A program made the translations under genes and the position numbers. Of a DNA stretch of 64,000 bases, positions 28,508 to 37,611 are shown piece after piece (position 1 is the stretch's first letter; every line of letters begins with the position of its first letter). Origin of the DNA: an uncultured Verrucomicrobiales bacterium (GTDB lineage Bacteria > Verrucomicrobiota > Verrucomicrobiia > Verrucomicrobiales > Akkermansiaceae); contig CASICJ010000002.1 of the NCBI GenBank assembly GCA_949373085.1, positions 147,798-211,797 on the forward strand, in the 5' to 3' direction. The notes below the pieces were generated by a model. That model did no database searches. It saw only the letters and a list, made by a program, of their open reading frames with translations, and was not told where the DNA came from.

Positions 28508-30030
28508 CTACTGTCATCGTCATCGCAATTTACCTAGGCCTTCTTCTCGGGCTCGCTCTCTTTGCCAAGACCCTCTTCCGGGGCACGCCAAAAGACTACT
28601 TCGTCGCCAGCCACTCGATCGGCCCCTTCATGTTGCTGATGTCGGTTTTTGGAACTACCATGACTGCCTTTGCTCTCGTTGGATCGACCGGTAAGGCCTT
28701 TGGAACCGGAATTGGAACCTACGGACTGATGGCTTCATCATCAGGGCTCATCCACGCTGCTTGCTTCCTGTTCATCGGCATCAAACTTTGGGCGATCGGA
28801 AAGCGCTACGGCTATGTTACCCAAATACAGTACTTTCGCGCCCGCTTTGAGTCCAAGGCTTTCGGATACCTACTTTTCCCAATCCTCGTTCTTCTCGTCA
28901 TCCCCTACCTTCTCATCGGAATTATCGGGGCTGCCAAGACAATCGAGGGCGTGACCAAAGCTAAAGTAAAGCCCAGTGGTGACCTCATCGCTCCCGGAGT
29001 ATTCCCAGAATGGACTGACAACGGAGCCATTCCTCCCTGGTTTACTGGACTCGTCATTTGTATCGTAGTCCTAACTTATATCTTTGCGGGTGGATCTCGG
29101 GCTGCCGCTTGGGCCAACACCTTTCAGACGATCGTCTTTATGATTATGGGCGTTCTTGCTTTCTATCTTATCTCAGGTGAACTCGGCGGAGTTGGAGCTG
29201 CTATTGAGCAGGCAAAGGATACCCACAAAGTCCGAACGGTCGATGGAACGGTGGGAGTCTCGCAACTTACTTTTTTAACCTATATGTTTATCCCGCTCAG
29301 TGTAGGAATGTTTCCTCACCTTTTCCAGCACTGGCTTACCGCTAAGAGCGCCAAGAGCTTCAAGCTTACCGTGGTGGCCCATCCCATTTGTATTGCCATC
29401 GTTTGGGTTCCTTGTGTCCTCATCGGTATTTGGGCCAGCGGCCAACTCGATTCTGGAGCTAATCCCGCTTCCATTCTTTCCATCATGGTTTCCAAGCTCG
29501 TCGCAGACCCGCTCATTGTCGGCCTCGTTACTGCCGGGATTCTCGCAGCCATTATGTCCTCGCTCGACTCACAATTCCTCTGCCTCGGCACAATGTTTAC
29601 GAACGATATTATGCTGCACGATTCGAAAAAAACCTACACTGACAAACAAATACTGCTCATGGCACGCGGATTCATCGTAGCGATTGTTATCGTAATTTAT
29701 GTTATCTCGCTGATCCTTCTTCAGCAGGAAAAACAATTCATCTTCGGTCTTGCCGTATGGAGCTTCTCTGGATTTGCAGCCCTGACCCCTCTCGTGATTG
29801 CTGCTCTTTACTGGAAGCGTTCTACAAAAACTGGTGCCTACGCCTGTGTCATAGCAGTCTTTGTAAGCTGGCTCATCTTCTTCTCCATGTCAGGATTTGG
29901 AGGGGAGCTTCACATCTTGGGTGGAGTGACTCCAGCCGCTATCATGTGGTTCATCGGCGCGACCGCCATGATTATTGGCTCGCTCCTTTCACAACCACCT
30001 AGCGAAAAGACCCTCACCAAGTTTTTTTAG
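28504..30030 (+). CDS. Sodium/solute symporter (SSS family)
   Basis: A 508-residue protein with about 13 hydrophobic segments and the LeuT-fold features of the SSS family: an N-terminal helix into YFVASHSIGPFMLLMS, GGSRAAAWANTFQTIVF in the middle, and the Na+-site helix AGILAAIMSSLDSQFL. It probably imports a small organic substrate (sugar, acid or amino acid) with Na+; the sequence does not say which. Translation is coupled to the DUF3311 gene. A strong terminator follows 30 bases after the stop. Confidence 0.92.
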   Translation: MTTVIVIAIYLGLLLGLALFAKTLFRGTPKDYFVASHSIGPFMLLMSVFGTTMTAFALVGSTGKAFGTGIGTYGLMASSSGLIHAACFLFIGIKLWAIGKRYGYVTQIQYFRARFESKAFGYLLFPILVLLVIPYLLIGIIGAAKTIEGVTKAKVKPSGDLIAPGVFPEWTDNGAIPPWFTGLVICIVVLTYIFAGGSRAAAWANTFQTIVFMIMGVLAFYLISGELGGVGAAIEQAKDTHKVRTVDGTVGVSQLTFLTYMFIPLSVGMFPHLFQHWLTAKSAKSFKLTVVAHPICIAIVWVPCVLIGIWASGQLDSGANPASILSIMVSKLVADPLIVGLVTAGILAAIMSSLDSQFLCLGTMFTNDIMLHDSKKTYTDKQILLMARGFIVAIVIVIYVISLILLQQEKQFIFGLAVWSFSGFAALTPLVIAALYWKRSTKTGAYACVIAVFVSWLIFFSMSGFGGELHILGGVTPAAIMWFIGATAMIIGSLLSQPPSEKTLTKFF

Positions 30031-30061
30031 ACGACAGTTAGACTTACTCGTAAATCATCTC

Positions 30062-30087
30062 AACCCCGGGGAATACCCCGGGGTTTT
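30062..30087 (+). terminator. Rho-independent terminator
   Basis: A perfect stem AACCCCGGGG/CCCCGGGGTT with a 4-base AATA loop, followed by a run of T. It lies 30 bases after the symporter stop and closes the DUF3311-symporter operon. Confidence 0.93.
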
Positions 30088-30285
30088 TTCTTGGTTCGAT
30101 CCAATTGCTTCCTGACCTCAATTCCCCAGATCACCAAAACCCGATTTATCTGCTCTTCTTTGTGAGCTTTGCGGCCCCAACGCTCGAATGACATAGCCTC
30201 GGAAAATTCCAAGTTACATCCTTTCCCTGAGGCTCCCTAACAGCTAAACACCCGCCTCGCGAGATCGTATTCCTTCTGCAAATCA

Positions 30286-31278
30286 ATGACCTCTGACAAA
30301 ACTTCTCATACCAAGACCGCGACCTATTTGGCGGACATCCGTGAACGTGTTGGACGAATCGTCGTCGGTCAGGACGTGGTCGTTGAGCGCACCCTTATTG
30401 CCCTCCTGACCTCTGGCCACCTCCTTCTGGAGGGAATGCCCGGGCTCGCCAAGACTCTCCTCGTCAACACAATCTCTAAGGCGCTCCACCTCGACTTCCG
30501 TCGAGTCCAATTCACGATTGACCTTCTCCCATCCGATATCCTCGGCACAGAAATTCTCGACGAAAAATCTGGCGAATTTCGCACTCATCAAGGCCCTATC
30601 TTTACAAATCTTCTTCTCACAGACGAGATCAACCGAGCCGCTCCCAAAGTCCAGGGCGCTCTTCTTGAATCCATGCAAGAGCGAAAGGTCACCCTTGGTG
30701 CAGAAACCTTCTCGCTTCCCACACCGTTCCTCGTGATCGCAACGCAGAACCCGATCGAGCAATCAGGAACTTTCGAACTCCCCGAAGCTCAGCTTGACCG
30801 CTTCATGCTCTGCCACCGACTCGGCTACCCGAAACCCGAGGAAGAAGAAGAAATTCTTCGTCGAAACCTCAAACTTGGCGTTGAAAAGAAGGGGGAAGGA
30901 GCTGTCGCTCGAACCGAATTTGACCTCGTCACCGACAATGCTGTTGGTACGCCGCAAGATCTAGTCGACGCGATGGAAGCGACCCACGAAATTCATGTCA
31001 GCGAAGTCTTGTTGAAACATGTCGTAGATATCGTGGAGCGTACTCGGAATCACCCCGACCTCGAAATGGGCTGCTCGCCTCGTGCCGGCATTTCTCTTCT
31101 TAAAGCCTCGCGTGCTCGCGCTCTCATTCAAGGCCGTAACTATGCCATACCCGAAGATATTTTCGCTCTTGCGGAAGACGTCTGCCTCCATCGAATTCGC
31201 CTCTCCTATGAGGCCCTTGCTGAAGGAAAAACACCCCAAGCTGTCCTTCAGAAAATCCTCAACGATTCAATTTCGTAG
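30286..31278 (+). CDS. MoxR-family AAA+ ATPase
   Basis: A 330-residue AAA+ ATPase with Walker A GMPGLAKT, Walker B LLLTDEINRAAPK, sensor 1 IATQNPIEQSGTFELPEAQL and the C-terminal lid SPRAGISLLKASRA. MoxR proteins act as chaperones that activate VWA-domain partners. It is the first gene of an operon with DUF58 and two VWA genes (BatA/BatB-like), the standard layout of the aerotolerance-type system. Confidence 0.95.
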   Translation: MTSDKTSHTKTATYLADIRERVGRIVVGQDVVVERTLIALLTSGHLLLEGMPGLAKTLLVNTISKALHLDFRRVQFTIDLLPSDILGTEILDEKSGEFRTHQGPIFTNLLLTDEINRAAPKVQGALLESMQERKVTLGAETFSLPTPFLVIATQNPIEQSGTFELPEAQLDRFMLCHRLGYPKPEEEEEILRRNLKLGVEKKGEGAVARTEFDLVTDNAVGTPQDLVDAMEATHEIHVSEVLLKHVVDIVERTRNHPDLEMGCSPRAGISLLKASRARALIQGRNYAIPEDIFALAEDVCLHRIRLSYEALAEGKTPQAVLQKILNDSIS

Positions 31279-31329
31279 TCAGAGGCGCTGATTTTTAATC
31301 CGCACTCCAACATCACGTTTGGCTTTCCA

Positions 31330-32184
31330 ATGCCCCTCCTCACCGACCAGCAAACTAAGCCGCTCGATTCCCGCCAGTTCCTGCTTGCCGTAAAACGACT
31401 TGCCGACTCATTGTCGTATGGCACAGACCGGTCCCCCTTTCTTGGTCAAGGTCTTGAATATATGCAATCGCGCCAGTATGTTCCCGGTGATCCGGTCAAA
31501 TCGATCGATTGGCGCATCACCGCCCGCACTGGCAAAGTCCACGTTAAGGAATACGAATCGCCTAAGTCCCTTCCGGTGTGGTTCATCGTCGACACCTCAG
31601 CATCAATGGCTTTGTCATCAATCAAAGTCTCTAAGTACCAAATCGCCGCCCAAATCGCAGGCGGACTCGCGCTTGCCTCTATCGACCGCGTTTCGCCCGT
31701 AGGCATCCTTGGAGCAGGTTCACGCGACCTCAATATAAAACCTTCGCTCTCCCGCGAAACCATTCTGCAGTGGCTTCACGAACTCCGAGCCTACCAATTT
31801 AACGAACCCACTTGCTTAGGTGAAAAGCTCATCGCGCTTAATCCGTCACTTGGCGAAAGCTCACTAATATTCGTGCTTTCTGATCTACACGATCCTAGCG
31901 CGATACCAGCCCTTAAATTACTAGGACATCGCCATGACATTGTCGTTATCCCGCTTCGTGATCCAGCCGAAGACTCTATTCCGGGAGCAGGCTTCATTCG
32001 CGGACGCGAAGTCGAGACCGGACACGAAGCTACCCTTTCGGCTAAGAGGCAATTCACCTCTCTGGAAGCTCTTACCACCAATCTCAAAAAATCCTCGCTC
32101 GATCATTTCCCCATTCGTACTGACCAACCATTCTTGGCTTCTCTTCGCCTCTTCCTTCAATCTCGAAACCTTCTCTCACGATGA
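31330..32184 (+). CDS. DUF58 protein of the MoxR/Bat operon
   Basis: A 284-residue cytoplasmic protein with the DUF58 signature YVPGDPVKSIDWRITART and a degenerate VWA-like fold. WFIVDTSASMALSS carries a D-T-S-A-S MIDAS-type motif. DUF58 proteins are the standard companion of MoxR, between it and the membrane VWA proteins. The ATGA overlap with the next gene implies coupling. Confidence 0.92.
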   Translation: MPLLTDQQTKPLDSRQFLLAVKRLADSLSYGTDRSPFLGQGLEYMQSRQYVPGDPVKSIDWRITARTGKVHVKEYESPKSLPVWFIVDTSASMALSSIKVSKYQIAAQIAGGLALASIDRVSPVGILGAGSRDLNIKPSLSRETILQWLHELRAYQFNEPTCLGEKLIALNPSLGESSLIFVLSDLHDPSAIPALKLLGHRHDIVVIPLRDPAEDSIPGAGFIRGREVETGHEATLSAKRQFTSLEALTTNLKKSSLDHFPIRTDQPFLASLRLFLQSRNLLSR

Positions 32185-32954
32185 TGAAAGCGCTCTTATT
32201 CTTTCTCATTAGCAGCCTTTGTTCGTTCAGCCAAACCAAGGCCCCTCTTGGGCTTCCCGAAACTCTCGAAGAAATCTATATTCCCGGCCCAAAGGTTGAG
32301 GTCATCCCCCGAACCAACAACGATTCTCCACTCGTAATTCGAATTCTAAAAATCAAACCTGCAGAGAATGGCTTCCGCTATGACCTAGAAATCTACGCGC
32401 TTGACCCCGGGACACACCGAATCTCCGAGTTTCTGCACTACGCAACTGACCGCAGCCCGGTCCAGTCCTTGGACGCCACCTTCGAAGTCACGACCACTCA
32501 CCCGCTCGACACTCTTCCGAAACCTTCCGATCCTGAACCTGTCGAACTCGAAAAGCTCGGTGGCTATAAAAACCTCATCATCGTCCTCGGAATCTTTTGG
32601 CTGTTGATCTTTCTAGCCATCATCTTCTACCGCAAAAAATATGGGACCGACTTGGTCGTGGAAAAACCACTCCCGACCCTGCACGAAAAACTTCAAGTGC
32701 TTGTCTCCGTAGCATCGCAAGGCGAAATAAACGACCAACAGCAAGCCAATCTCGAACGACTCATCCTCGGCCACTGGAAGGAGCAGATCCCTGAAATTGA
32801 CTCCCTCACCCCCGCAAGAGCGCTCGTTGAACTCCGTAGTCATCCGGAAGCTTCACCTCTCATCTTGAAGCTTGAGGAATGGCTTCACGCTCCCAACACA
32901 AAACTTTCCCGCGAAGAATTCCTCCCCCTTCTCTCTCCCTACGTGGAGAAGTAA
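32181..32954 (+). CDS. Membrane protein of the Bat operon (DUF4381-like)
   Basis: A 257-residue protein with a signal peptide (MMKALLFFLISSLCSFSQ), an extracytoplasmic beta-rich domain of about 110 residues, a single transmembrane helix (about 133-150) and a helical cytoplasmic tail rich in L, E and R. This topology and the position between DUF58 and BatA match the small anchored proteins (often DUF4381) of MoxR operons. There is no enzymatic motif. It begins within the last codon region of the DUF58 gene. Confidence 0.78.
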   Translation: MMKALLFFLISSLCSFSQTKAPLGLPETLEEIYIPGPKVEVIPRTNNDSPLVIRILKIKPAENGFRYDLEIYALDPGTHRISEFLHYATDRSPVQSLDATFEVTTTHPLDTLPKPSDPEPVELEKLGGYKNLIIVLGIFWLLIFLAIIFYRKKYGTDLVVEKPLPTLHEKLQVLVSVASQGEINDQQQANLERLILGHWKEQIPEIDSLTPARALVELRSHPEASPLILKLEEWLHAPNTKLSREEFLPLLSPYVEK

Positions 32955-32990
32955 TCGTTCAAGTCTCACAGTTAGGATTTCAAATTTTTA

Positions 32991-33908
32991 ATGTCTTTCG
33001 CCCACCCCATAGTTCTCATCGCACTTGCGATTCCGATCCTTCTGATCGTTTTCCAATGGATCACGCGAACGCGAGCTCTTCCACTTCCATTCGACCACCA
33101 AAAAATGGCGGACCGCAGATGGCTGGGTGTGCTCCTGAATTCCGTCAACACTTTGCCTTATCTCATCTTGGCAACGCTCATTCTCATCGCTGCTGGACCA
33201 CGAGCCTTCGAAAGACCCAAGTCAGAACGCGAACTCACCAACATTCTCTTCTGCCTCGATGTCTCCGGCTCTATGGTCGCGAAATTTGGCGCGGGTGATC
33301 GCTATGATGCAGCAATGGGGTCACTTAATGAATTTCTCGACTATCGGGACGGCGATGCCTTTTCACTCATGGTCTTCGGGGGCGATAACCTCCGCTGGGT
33401 TCCGCTCACCACGGACGTCTCAGCCTTCCGAAATGCCCCTGCTTTCCTTCACCCAAGTAAGCTTCCACCCTGGTTTAACGGCGGGACTTTCATCGGCAAA
33501 GCCCTCAAACAAGGACAGAAAGAACTCCTCGCCTCGGAGAGTGGTGACCGCATGATCATTCTACTTTCGGATGGCGCTAGCTTTGATCTTTCGAATGGTA
33601 ACGACGTTAAAATCGCTCGTGAACTCGCAGAAAATAATATTACCGTTTATGCCATCCATATCGGAGGAGGAGCACCTCCAGCCGAGGTTTCCGTAGTTGC
33701 CTCGATTACTGGAGGAGAAACCTTTGCTGCCGGTGACCCAGATGCCCTAAAGGCCGTCTTCCAACGGATCGATGAAATGGCGCAAGCTTCCCTTGTTCGA
33801 CTCACGCCTGATCCCGTCGACAATTATAAGCCTTACGTCATCACAGCTCTCTCTCTTGCCGGGCTTTACCTCCTCACTCTCTTCGGACTTCGCTACACTC
33901 CTTGGTAA
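32991..33908 (+). CDS. VWA-domain membrane protein, BatA-like
   Basis: A 305-residue protein with two N-terminal membrane segments (about 6-21 and 49-65), a VWA domain with a complete MIDAS start (Asp90 in FCLDVSGSM, Thr in GGTFIGKAL, Asp in ILLSDGAS) and a C-terminal membrane helix (about 280-297). BatA/BatB pairs are membrane-bound VWA proteins activated by MoxR. Its TAA stop overlaps the ATG of the next gene (TAATG), so the two VWA proteins are likely made in equal amounts. Confidence 0.92.
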   Translation: MSFAHPIVLIALAIPILLIVFQWITRTRALPLPFDHQKMADRRWLGVLLNSVNTLPYLILATLILIAAGPRAFERPKSERELTNILFCLDVSGSMVAKFGAGDRYDAAMGSLNEFLDYRDGDAFSLMVFGGDNLRWVPLTTDVSAFRNAPAFLHPSKLPPWFNGGTFIGKALKQGQKELLASESGDRMIILLSDGASFDLSNGNDVKIARELAENNITVYAIHIGGGAPPAEVSVVASITGGETFAAGDPDALKAVFQRIDEMAQASLVRLTPDPVDNYKPYVITALSLAGLYLLTLFGLRYTPW

Positions 33909-34873
33909 TGTTCTTTCCCATTCTTGTCGCCGCAACCACCGCCGTCCTCGCGACTGGTGCGGAGGTGCTTCACTCCATGCGGATCAGGAAGGTTCGTCAC
34001 CTCGCTTTTGGAACCACTGGAGGCTTCTCAGCACTCACCATTCTGGCCCCCATCCTGAGAGTCCTTTTCCTCGGCGGCCTAGCTTGGGCGCTCACCACAC
34101 TCTACTTACTGGAACCAAAAGCACATCGTTCTGAGGTCAAAGAGATTGAGGCGAAGGAACGACGCCACCTTCTCCTTGTGCTCGATGTTTCTCCATCGAT
34201 GAAACTAAAGGACTCCGGAGAAGATTCCGGCCTAACCCGAACTCAACGTAGCTCTAAACTCGTTCAGTCACTGCTGAAACGCACTACCGACGACAAACTC
34301 CACATCACCATGGTTGCGGTTTACAATGGCGCAAAACCAGTCGTCCAAGAAAGTCGTGATCTTGAAGTCATCCTTAACTTTCTCGACGGCATGGATATGT
34401 CCTCAGTTTTTCCAGTAGGAAAAACTCGTCTCTTTGACGGGCTTGAGGAAGCCGCTAAAATCGCACGCGAGTGGCCATCAAATTCCGCCACCCTTCTTCT
34501 AGTCAGCGATGGCGACACGGTGCCCGCAACCGGAATGCCGAAGATGCCCCCGTCGATCGACGGTGTTCTTGTGATGGGTGTGGGTAACCCAACCAAAGGC
34601 TCTATGATTGACGGTCGGCAGTCGCGCCAAGACGTTGGAGCCCTGCAGCAAATCGCATCTCGTCTGGGTGGTCAATATCATGACGGTAACATGCGGCATG
34701 TGCCTAGCTCCGTGCTAGATGGTCTAAGCTCGCTAAAAACCGATGAGGGAAATTTCAAACTCACTCTTCGCGAATATGCACTCATAACCGGAGTCAGTTC
34801 AGCACTCGGCCTCGCCATCCTTCCCCTCCTACTCTACTTCTTCGCATCTCCCTTTAAGCCCGGTCCCTCATAG
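33908..34873 (+). CDS. VWA-domain membrane protein, BatB-like
   Basis: A 321-residue protein starting at the ATG at 33908, which overlaps the BatA stop by one base. It has N-terminal hydrophobic segments, a VWA domain with MIDAS residues in LVLDVSPSMKLKD (Asp93) and LLLVSDGDT, and a C-terminal membrane helix. It ends 6 bases before the convergent esterase gene. The operon then resumes beyond that gene with BatE- and BatD-like genes. Confidence 0.92.
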   Translation: MFFPILVAATTAVLATGAEVLHSMRIRKVRHLAFGTTGGFSALTILAPILRVLFLGGLAWALTTLYLLEPKAHRSEVKEIEAKERRHLLLVLDVSPSMKLKDSGEDSGLTRTQRSSKLVQSLLKRTTDDKLHITMVAVYNGAKPVVQESRDLEVILNFLDGMDMSSVFPVGKTRLFDGLEEAAKIAREWPSNSATLLLVSDGDTVPATGMPKMPPSIDGVLVMGVGNPTKGSMIDGRQSRQDVGALQQIASRLGGQYHDGNMRHVPSSVLDGLSSLKTDEGNFKLTLREYALITGVSSALGLAILPLLLYFFASPFKPGPS

Positions 34874-34879
34874 CCAGAC

Positions 34880-36016
34880 TCACTTGGGAAACTTTACTTT
34901 TTGATTTGGTTTTAAAAGCCCCTCGGGAGCTGGGTGGTCTTTTCCAAAAACAAAGAGGGTGCTTGGATCAATTAAATCGACTTTTAATTCATCCGCCATT
35001 TTCCGGTCCAACTGAAACTGTTCCGCCACAAAGTCATAAAGACCCATTCTCTTTGACTTTCCATAGTCATGCTTCTCCTCAGGGAGGTGGATATTCTTCA
35101 CCTTTTCTTCCTTACCGTAAAGTTGATAGATCTTCTGAAGGAATGGATATTCTAGCGTCGCGCTATGTTTGGTCCAGTCGGCACCATTTGAAATAATTAA
35201 CTGCGGCTTGGGAGCAAACAACGCTGCGATCTCGGCATTATTTGTGACATGCGTTTCCCGAACGTGAATCGGCAAACCACTTTCACATTGGCACCCGCCG
35301 AAAAAATGGCAGGACACCATGACACACGGCGCTGAAAGAGTGATACGATCATCCAGGGCCGCAATCAAAAACGACTGCGTTCCACCGCCCGAAGCTCCCG
35401 TCACACCCACCCGTTTCCGATCAGCACCCGGCAACTTAAGCAAATAATCAAGAGCTCTAACCGAATTCCAAGTTTGCAATGCCATCACTTGAGGATCCCA
35501 GCGGTGCTTCCATCCCATTCGTTTCGAGTCACCATAACCAACCATCTCATAAGCAAAGATCCCGCAACCCATGCGCGCCAATGCACCACAGCGATATTGC
35601 ATCTCATCGCGGTGTCTCCCGTGATGATGAAGATCGTCTTTCGACCAATGTCCGTGGGGACAAAGAAAGACCGGCATCTCATCGACGGTACTTTTGGGCA
35701 GATAAAGATTACCGCACAAAAAGTATCCGGGAATCGTTTCAATCCCGACATTTTCGACCGTATATCCATCTCGCTCAACTTTCGAATGTCGAACAATCCG
35801 CATCTTGGTTTTTTTTGGCCATTTCTTAAAACCTATCCCATCCCGGATGCCACCTCGGACCAACTCGCGTCTCGCCTGCCAACTCTCCTGATCCTTGGCT
35901 ATATCCAAAATATTTTCTAGCTCCTCTCGACCCTCGTCAGAAGTTCGGAACTGCCCCACCCGCAATTCACCCCACAACAGTCCAATTGAACAAAAAACAA
36001 CTCCTAGCCATTTCAT
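34880..36016 (-). CDS. Secreted alpha/beta hydrolase, acetylxylan-esterase-like
   Basis: A 378-residue protein with a signal peptide (MKWLGVVFCSIGLLWG). The nucleophile elbow is GVTGASGGGTQSF, the His-rich segment CPHGHWSKDDLHHHGRHRDE follows the oxyanion strand, and the catalytic His is probably in LPEEKHDYG. The family contains acetylxylan and related carbohydrate esterases. It lies on the opposite strand inside the otherwise plus-strand Bat operon, so it is probably an unrelated insertion. Confidence 0.88.
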   Translation of the reverse strand: MKWLGVVFCSIGLLWGELRVGQFRTSDEGREELENILDIAKDQESWQARRELVRGGIRDGIGFKKWPKKTKMRIVRHSKVERDGYTVENVGIETIPGYFLCGNLYLPKSTVDEMPVFLCPHGHWSKDDLHHHGRHRDEMQYRCGALARMGCGIFAYEMVGYGDSKRMGWKHRWDPQVMALQTWNSVRALDYLLKLPGADRKRVGVTGASGGGTQSFLIAALDDRITLSAPCVMVSCHFFGGCQCESGLPIHVRETHVTNNAEIAALFAPKPQLIISNGADWTKHSATLEYPFLQKIYQLYGKEEKVKNIHLPEEKHDYGKSKRMGLYDFVAEQFQLDRKMADELKVDLIDPSTLFVFGKDHPAPEGLLKPNQKVKFPK

Positions 36017-36213
36017 AGCGATGATTATAACTATTTATTCCCAACAAATCCAAATAGATTTTCACCTCAGGGGCAAACGGAACTCTGATTCCTTAATCCA
36101 ATTCCGGGGCGATCGAACCAAAAACCGGCACCGAATCACTTTACGCACTACCATTTCAAGAGCCCAAAGTAATCTCCTCCTTGCCACAAAGTTAATTGGC
36201 CCGAGGATCAGGC

Positions 36214-36834
36214 ATGTTAATCTCAACTGAGAAATTGGAAGGGATGGCCAAGCTGACTCGCGTCCAACTTGCCACCTCTCTTCCTGGTCCAAAACCAATC
36301 TGTCTCGTCGGAACCCGTTCCACTGCCGGGATCTCTAATCTCGCACCATTTTCAAGTATCACTCATCTTGGATCCAACCCGATTCTTATCGGAATGGTGA
36401 CCCGTCCCGACACTGTTGATCGACATACTTTGAAAAATATTCTCGCAACGCGGGAATGGAGCCTCAACCACATCACTGCCGGAATCTTGGAGAAAGCCCA
36501 CCAATGTTCGGCTCGCTACCCCTCAGGAATCTCTGAGTTTGATGAAACTGGCCTAACCGAAAGCTACCAGCCAAATTTTGACACCCCCTTTGTCAAAGAG
36601 AGCCCACTTCAGATCGGACTCACTCTCGAGGAGATCATCGATATCCCTTCAAACAACACCAAGCTTATCGTGGGAAGAGTCAAATTCGTTAATCTGCCAG
36701 ATCATACCATCAGCGAAGATGGCTCCATAGACCTTCCCAAGCTTGGCACCGTCGCTTCCACCGCCCTCGACACCTATTTTTCGATTAACGAAATTAGCCG
36801 ACTCCCCTACGCCAAGCCGACTTCCTTCCCCTAA
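36214..36834 (+). CDS. Flavin reductase-like FMN-binding split-barrel protein
   Basis: About 206 residues from the ATG at 36214; the TTG at 36196 is an alternative. FMN-binding split-barrel features are PGPKPICLVGTRSTAGISNL and the conserved Ser/Thr loops of NAD(P)H-flavin reductase-like proteins (PILIGMVTRP, EWSLNHI). It probably uses FMN as cofactor or substrate. It lies just upstream of the BatE-like gene; a second protein of the same fold is at 42713-43312. Confidence 0.85.
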   Translation: MLISTEKLEGMAKLTRVQLATSLPGPKPICLVGTRSTAGISNLAPFSSITHLGSNPILIGMVTRPDTVDRHTLKNILATREWSLNHITAGILEKAHQCSARYPSGISEFDETGLTESYQPNFDTPFVKESPLQIGLTLEEIIDIPSNNTKLIVGRVKFVNLPDHTISEDGSIDLPKLGTVASTALDTYFSINEISRLPYAKPTSFP

Positions 36835-36894
36835 AAAGGGACCTTTTTCTGAGGGACGAAAAGTGCTATCTCTTTCCTCAGAAATTCGAACTCT

Positions 36895-37470
36895 ATGAGA
36901 ATTATCCTCGCTACCCTTTGGCTCCTCGTTCCCCTTGGCTTTGCCGCGTACCACTACGGCCCTGGACAAGAACAAGTCAAACTTGATCACACCGAAGTGT
37001 TCCTTGCCCAAGCTAGATCCGCTGTCCAAGACAAAAACTGGAACTCCGCCATTGAGTCCTATCAGAAGGCGCTCGCTAAACTTCCTAAAGAGAACAAGGA
37101 AACTTCGATGCGGATTCAGCTAGAGATCGCCAAGGCTAAGATGCAGAACTCAGGCCTTCCCGAGGCCCGCGAAGACCTAGCCAAGCTCGTTTCACAACTT
37201 AACGAAGACCCCACCATTTCGTCCGCGCTTAAGGAAGAGACCCTCTCCACTCTTGCCAACGCTCGCTACTACATGACCTACCTCATGAAGCTAGAGGGCC
37301 TACCTGCCGAGGAATGGGAACCTGAAATCGAAGCCGCCAGACAGGAATACAAGCTCCTCGCACAGACTGGATCCGATAAGGCAAAGCACCTCTCTGATCT
37401 GGAGTCAGCAATCCGCTTAGCTCGTGCCGAACCAACCGAGCTTTACGGCCTACCGATTCCGAGCCAATGA
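36895..37470 (+). CDS. BatE-like TPR protein, stop at an unusual TGA
   Basis: A 191-residue protein with an N-terminal signal or anchor segment (residues 2-17) and TPR-like helices (about 35-105: VQDKNWNSAIESYQKAL). It fits BatE in this MoxR/Bat operon. The stop is TGA (37468-37470). In frame after it come 36 sense codons up to a TAG at 37579-37581, encoding a Gly/Pro/Lys/Ser-rich tail that begins Q-G-C, so the TGA occupies the first position of a C-x-x-C-like motif. If TGA is read as selenocysteine or is a lost Cys codon, the protein has 228 residues and ends 30 bases before the next gene. Confidence 0.82.
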   Translation: MRIILATLWLLVPLGFAAYHYGPGQEQVKLDHTEVFLAQARSAVQDKNWNSAIESYQKALAKLPKENKETSMRIQLEIAKAKMQNSGLPEAREDLAKLVSQLNEDPTISSALKEETLSTLANARYYMTYLMKLEGLPAEEWEPEIEAARQEYKLLAQTGSDKAKHLSDLESAIRLARAEPTELYGLPIPSQ

Positions 37471-37500
37471 CAAGGCTGTAGTTCGGGCGGTCGCCCAAAC
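37468..37500 (+). promoter_or_regulatory. SECIS-like hairpin after an in-frame TGA (candidate)
   Basis: GUU-C-GGGC (37481-37488) pairs with GCCC-A-AAC (37493-37500) around a GGUC loop (37489-37492), with one C-A mismatch. The loop begins 18 nt after the TGA. Bacterial SECIS elements have a stem-loop about 16-37 nt after the UGA with an apical G-U; in E. coli fdhF a GGUC lies at the same distance. Short GC hairpins are common by chance, so this is a candidate only. Confidence 0.3.
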
Positions 37501-37611
37501 CCAAAAGCTAAGCCAGGGAAAAAGCCCCAAGATTCCCGCGGCGCTGGTCAGGGACCACCGGCGGATGGCTCCGGCTCATAGTCCCCGCATCCACTTCACG
37601 ATCCTACCATC

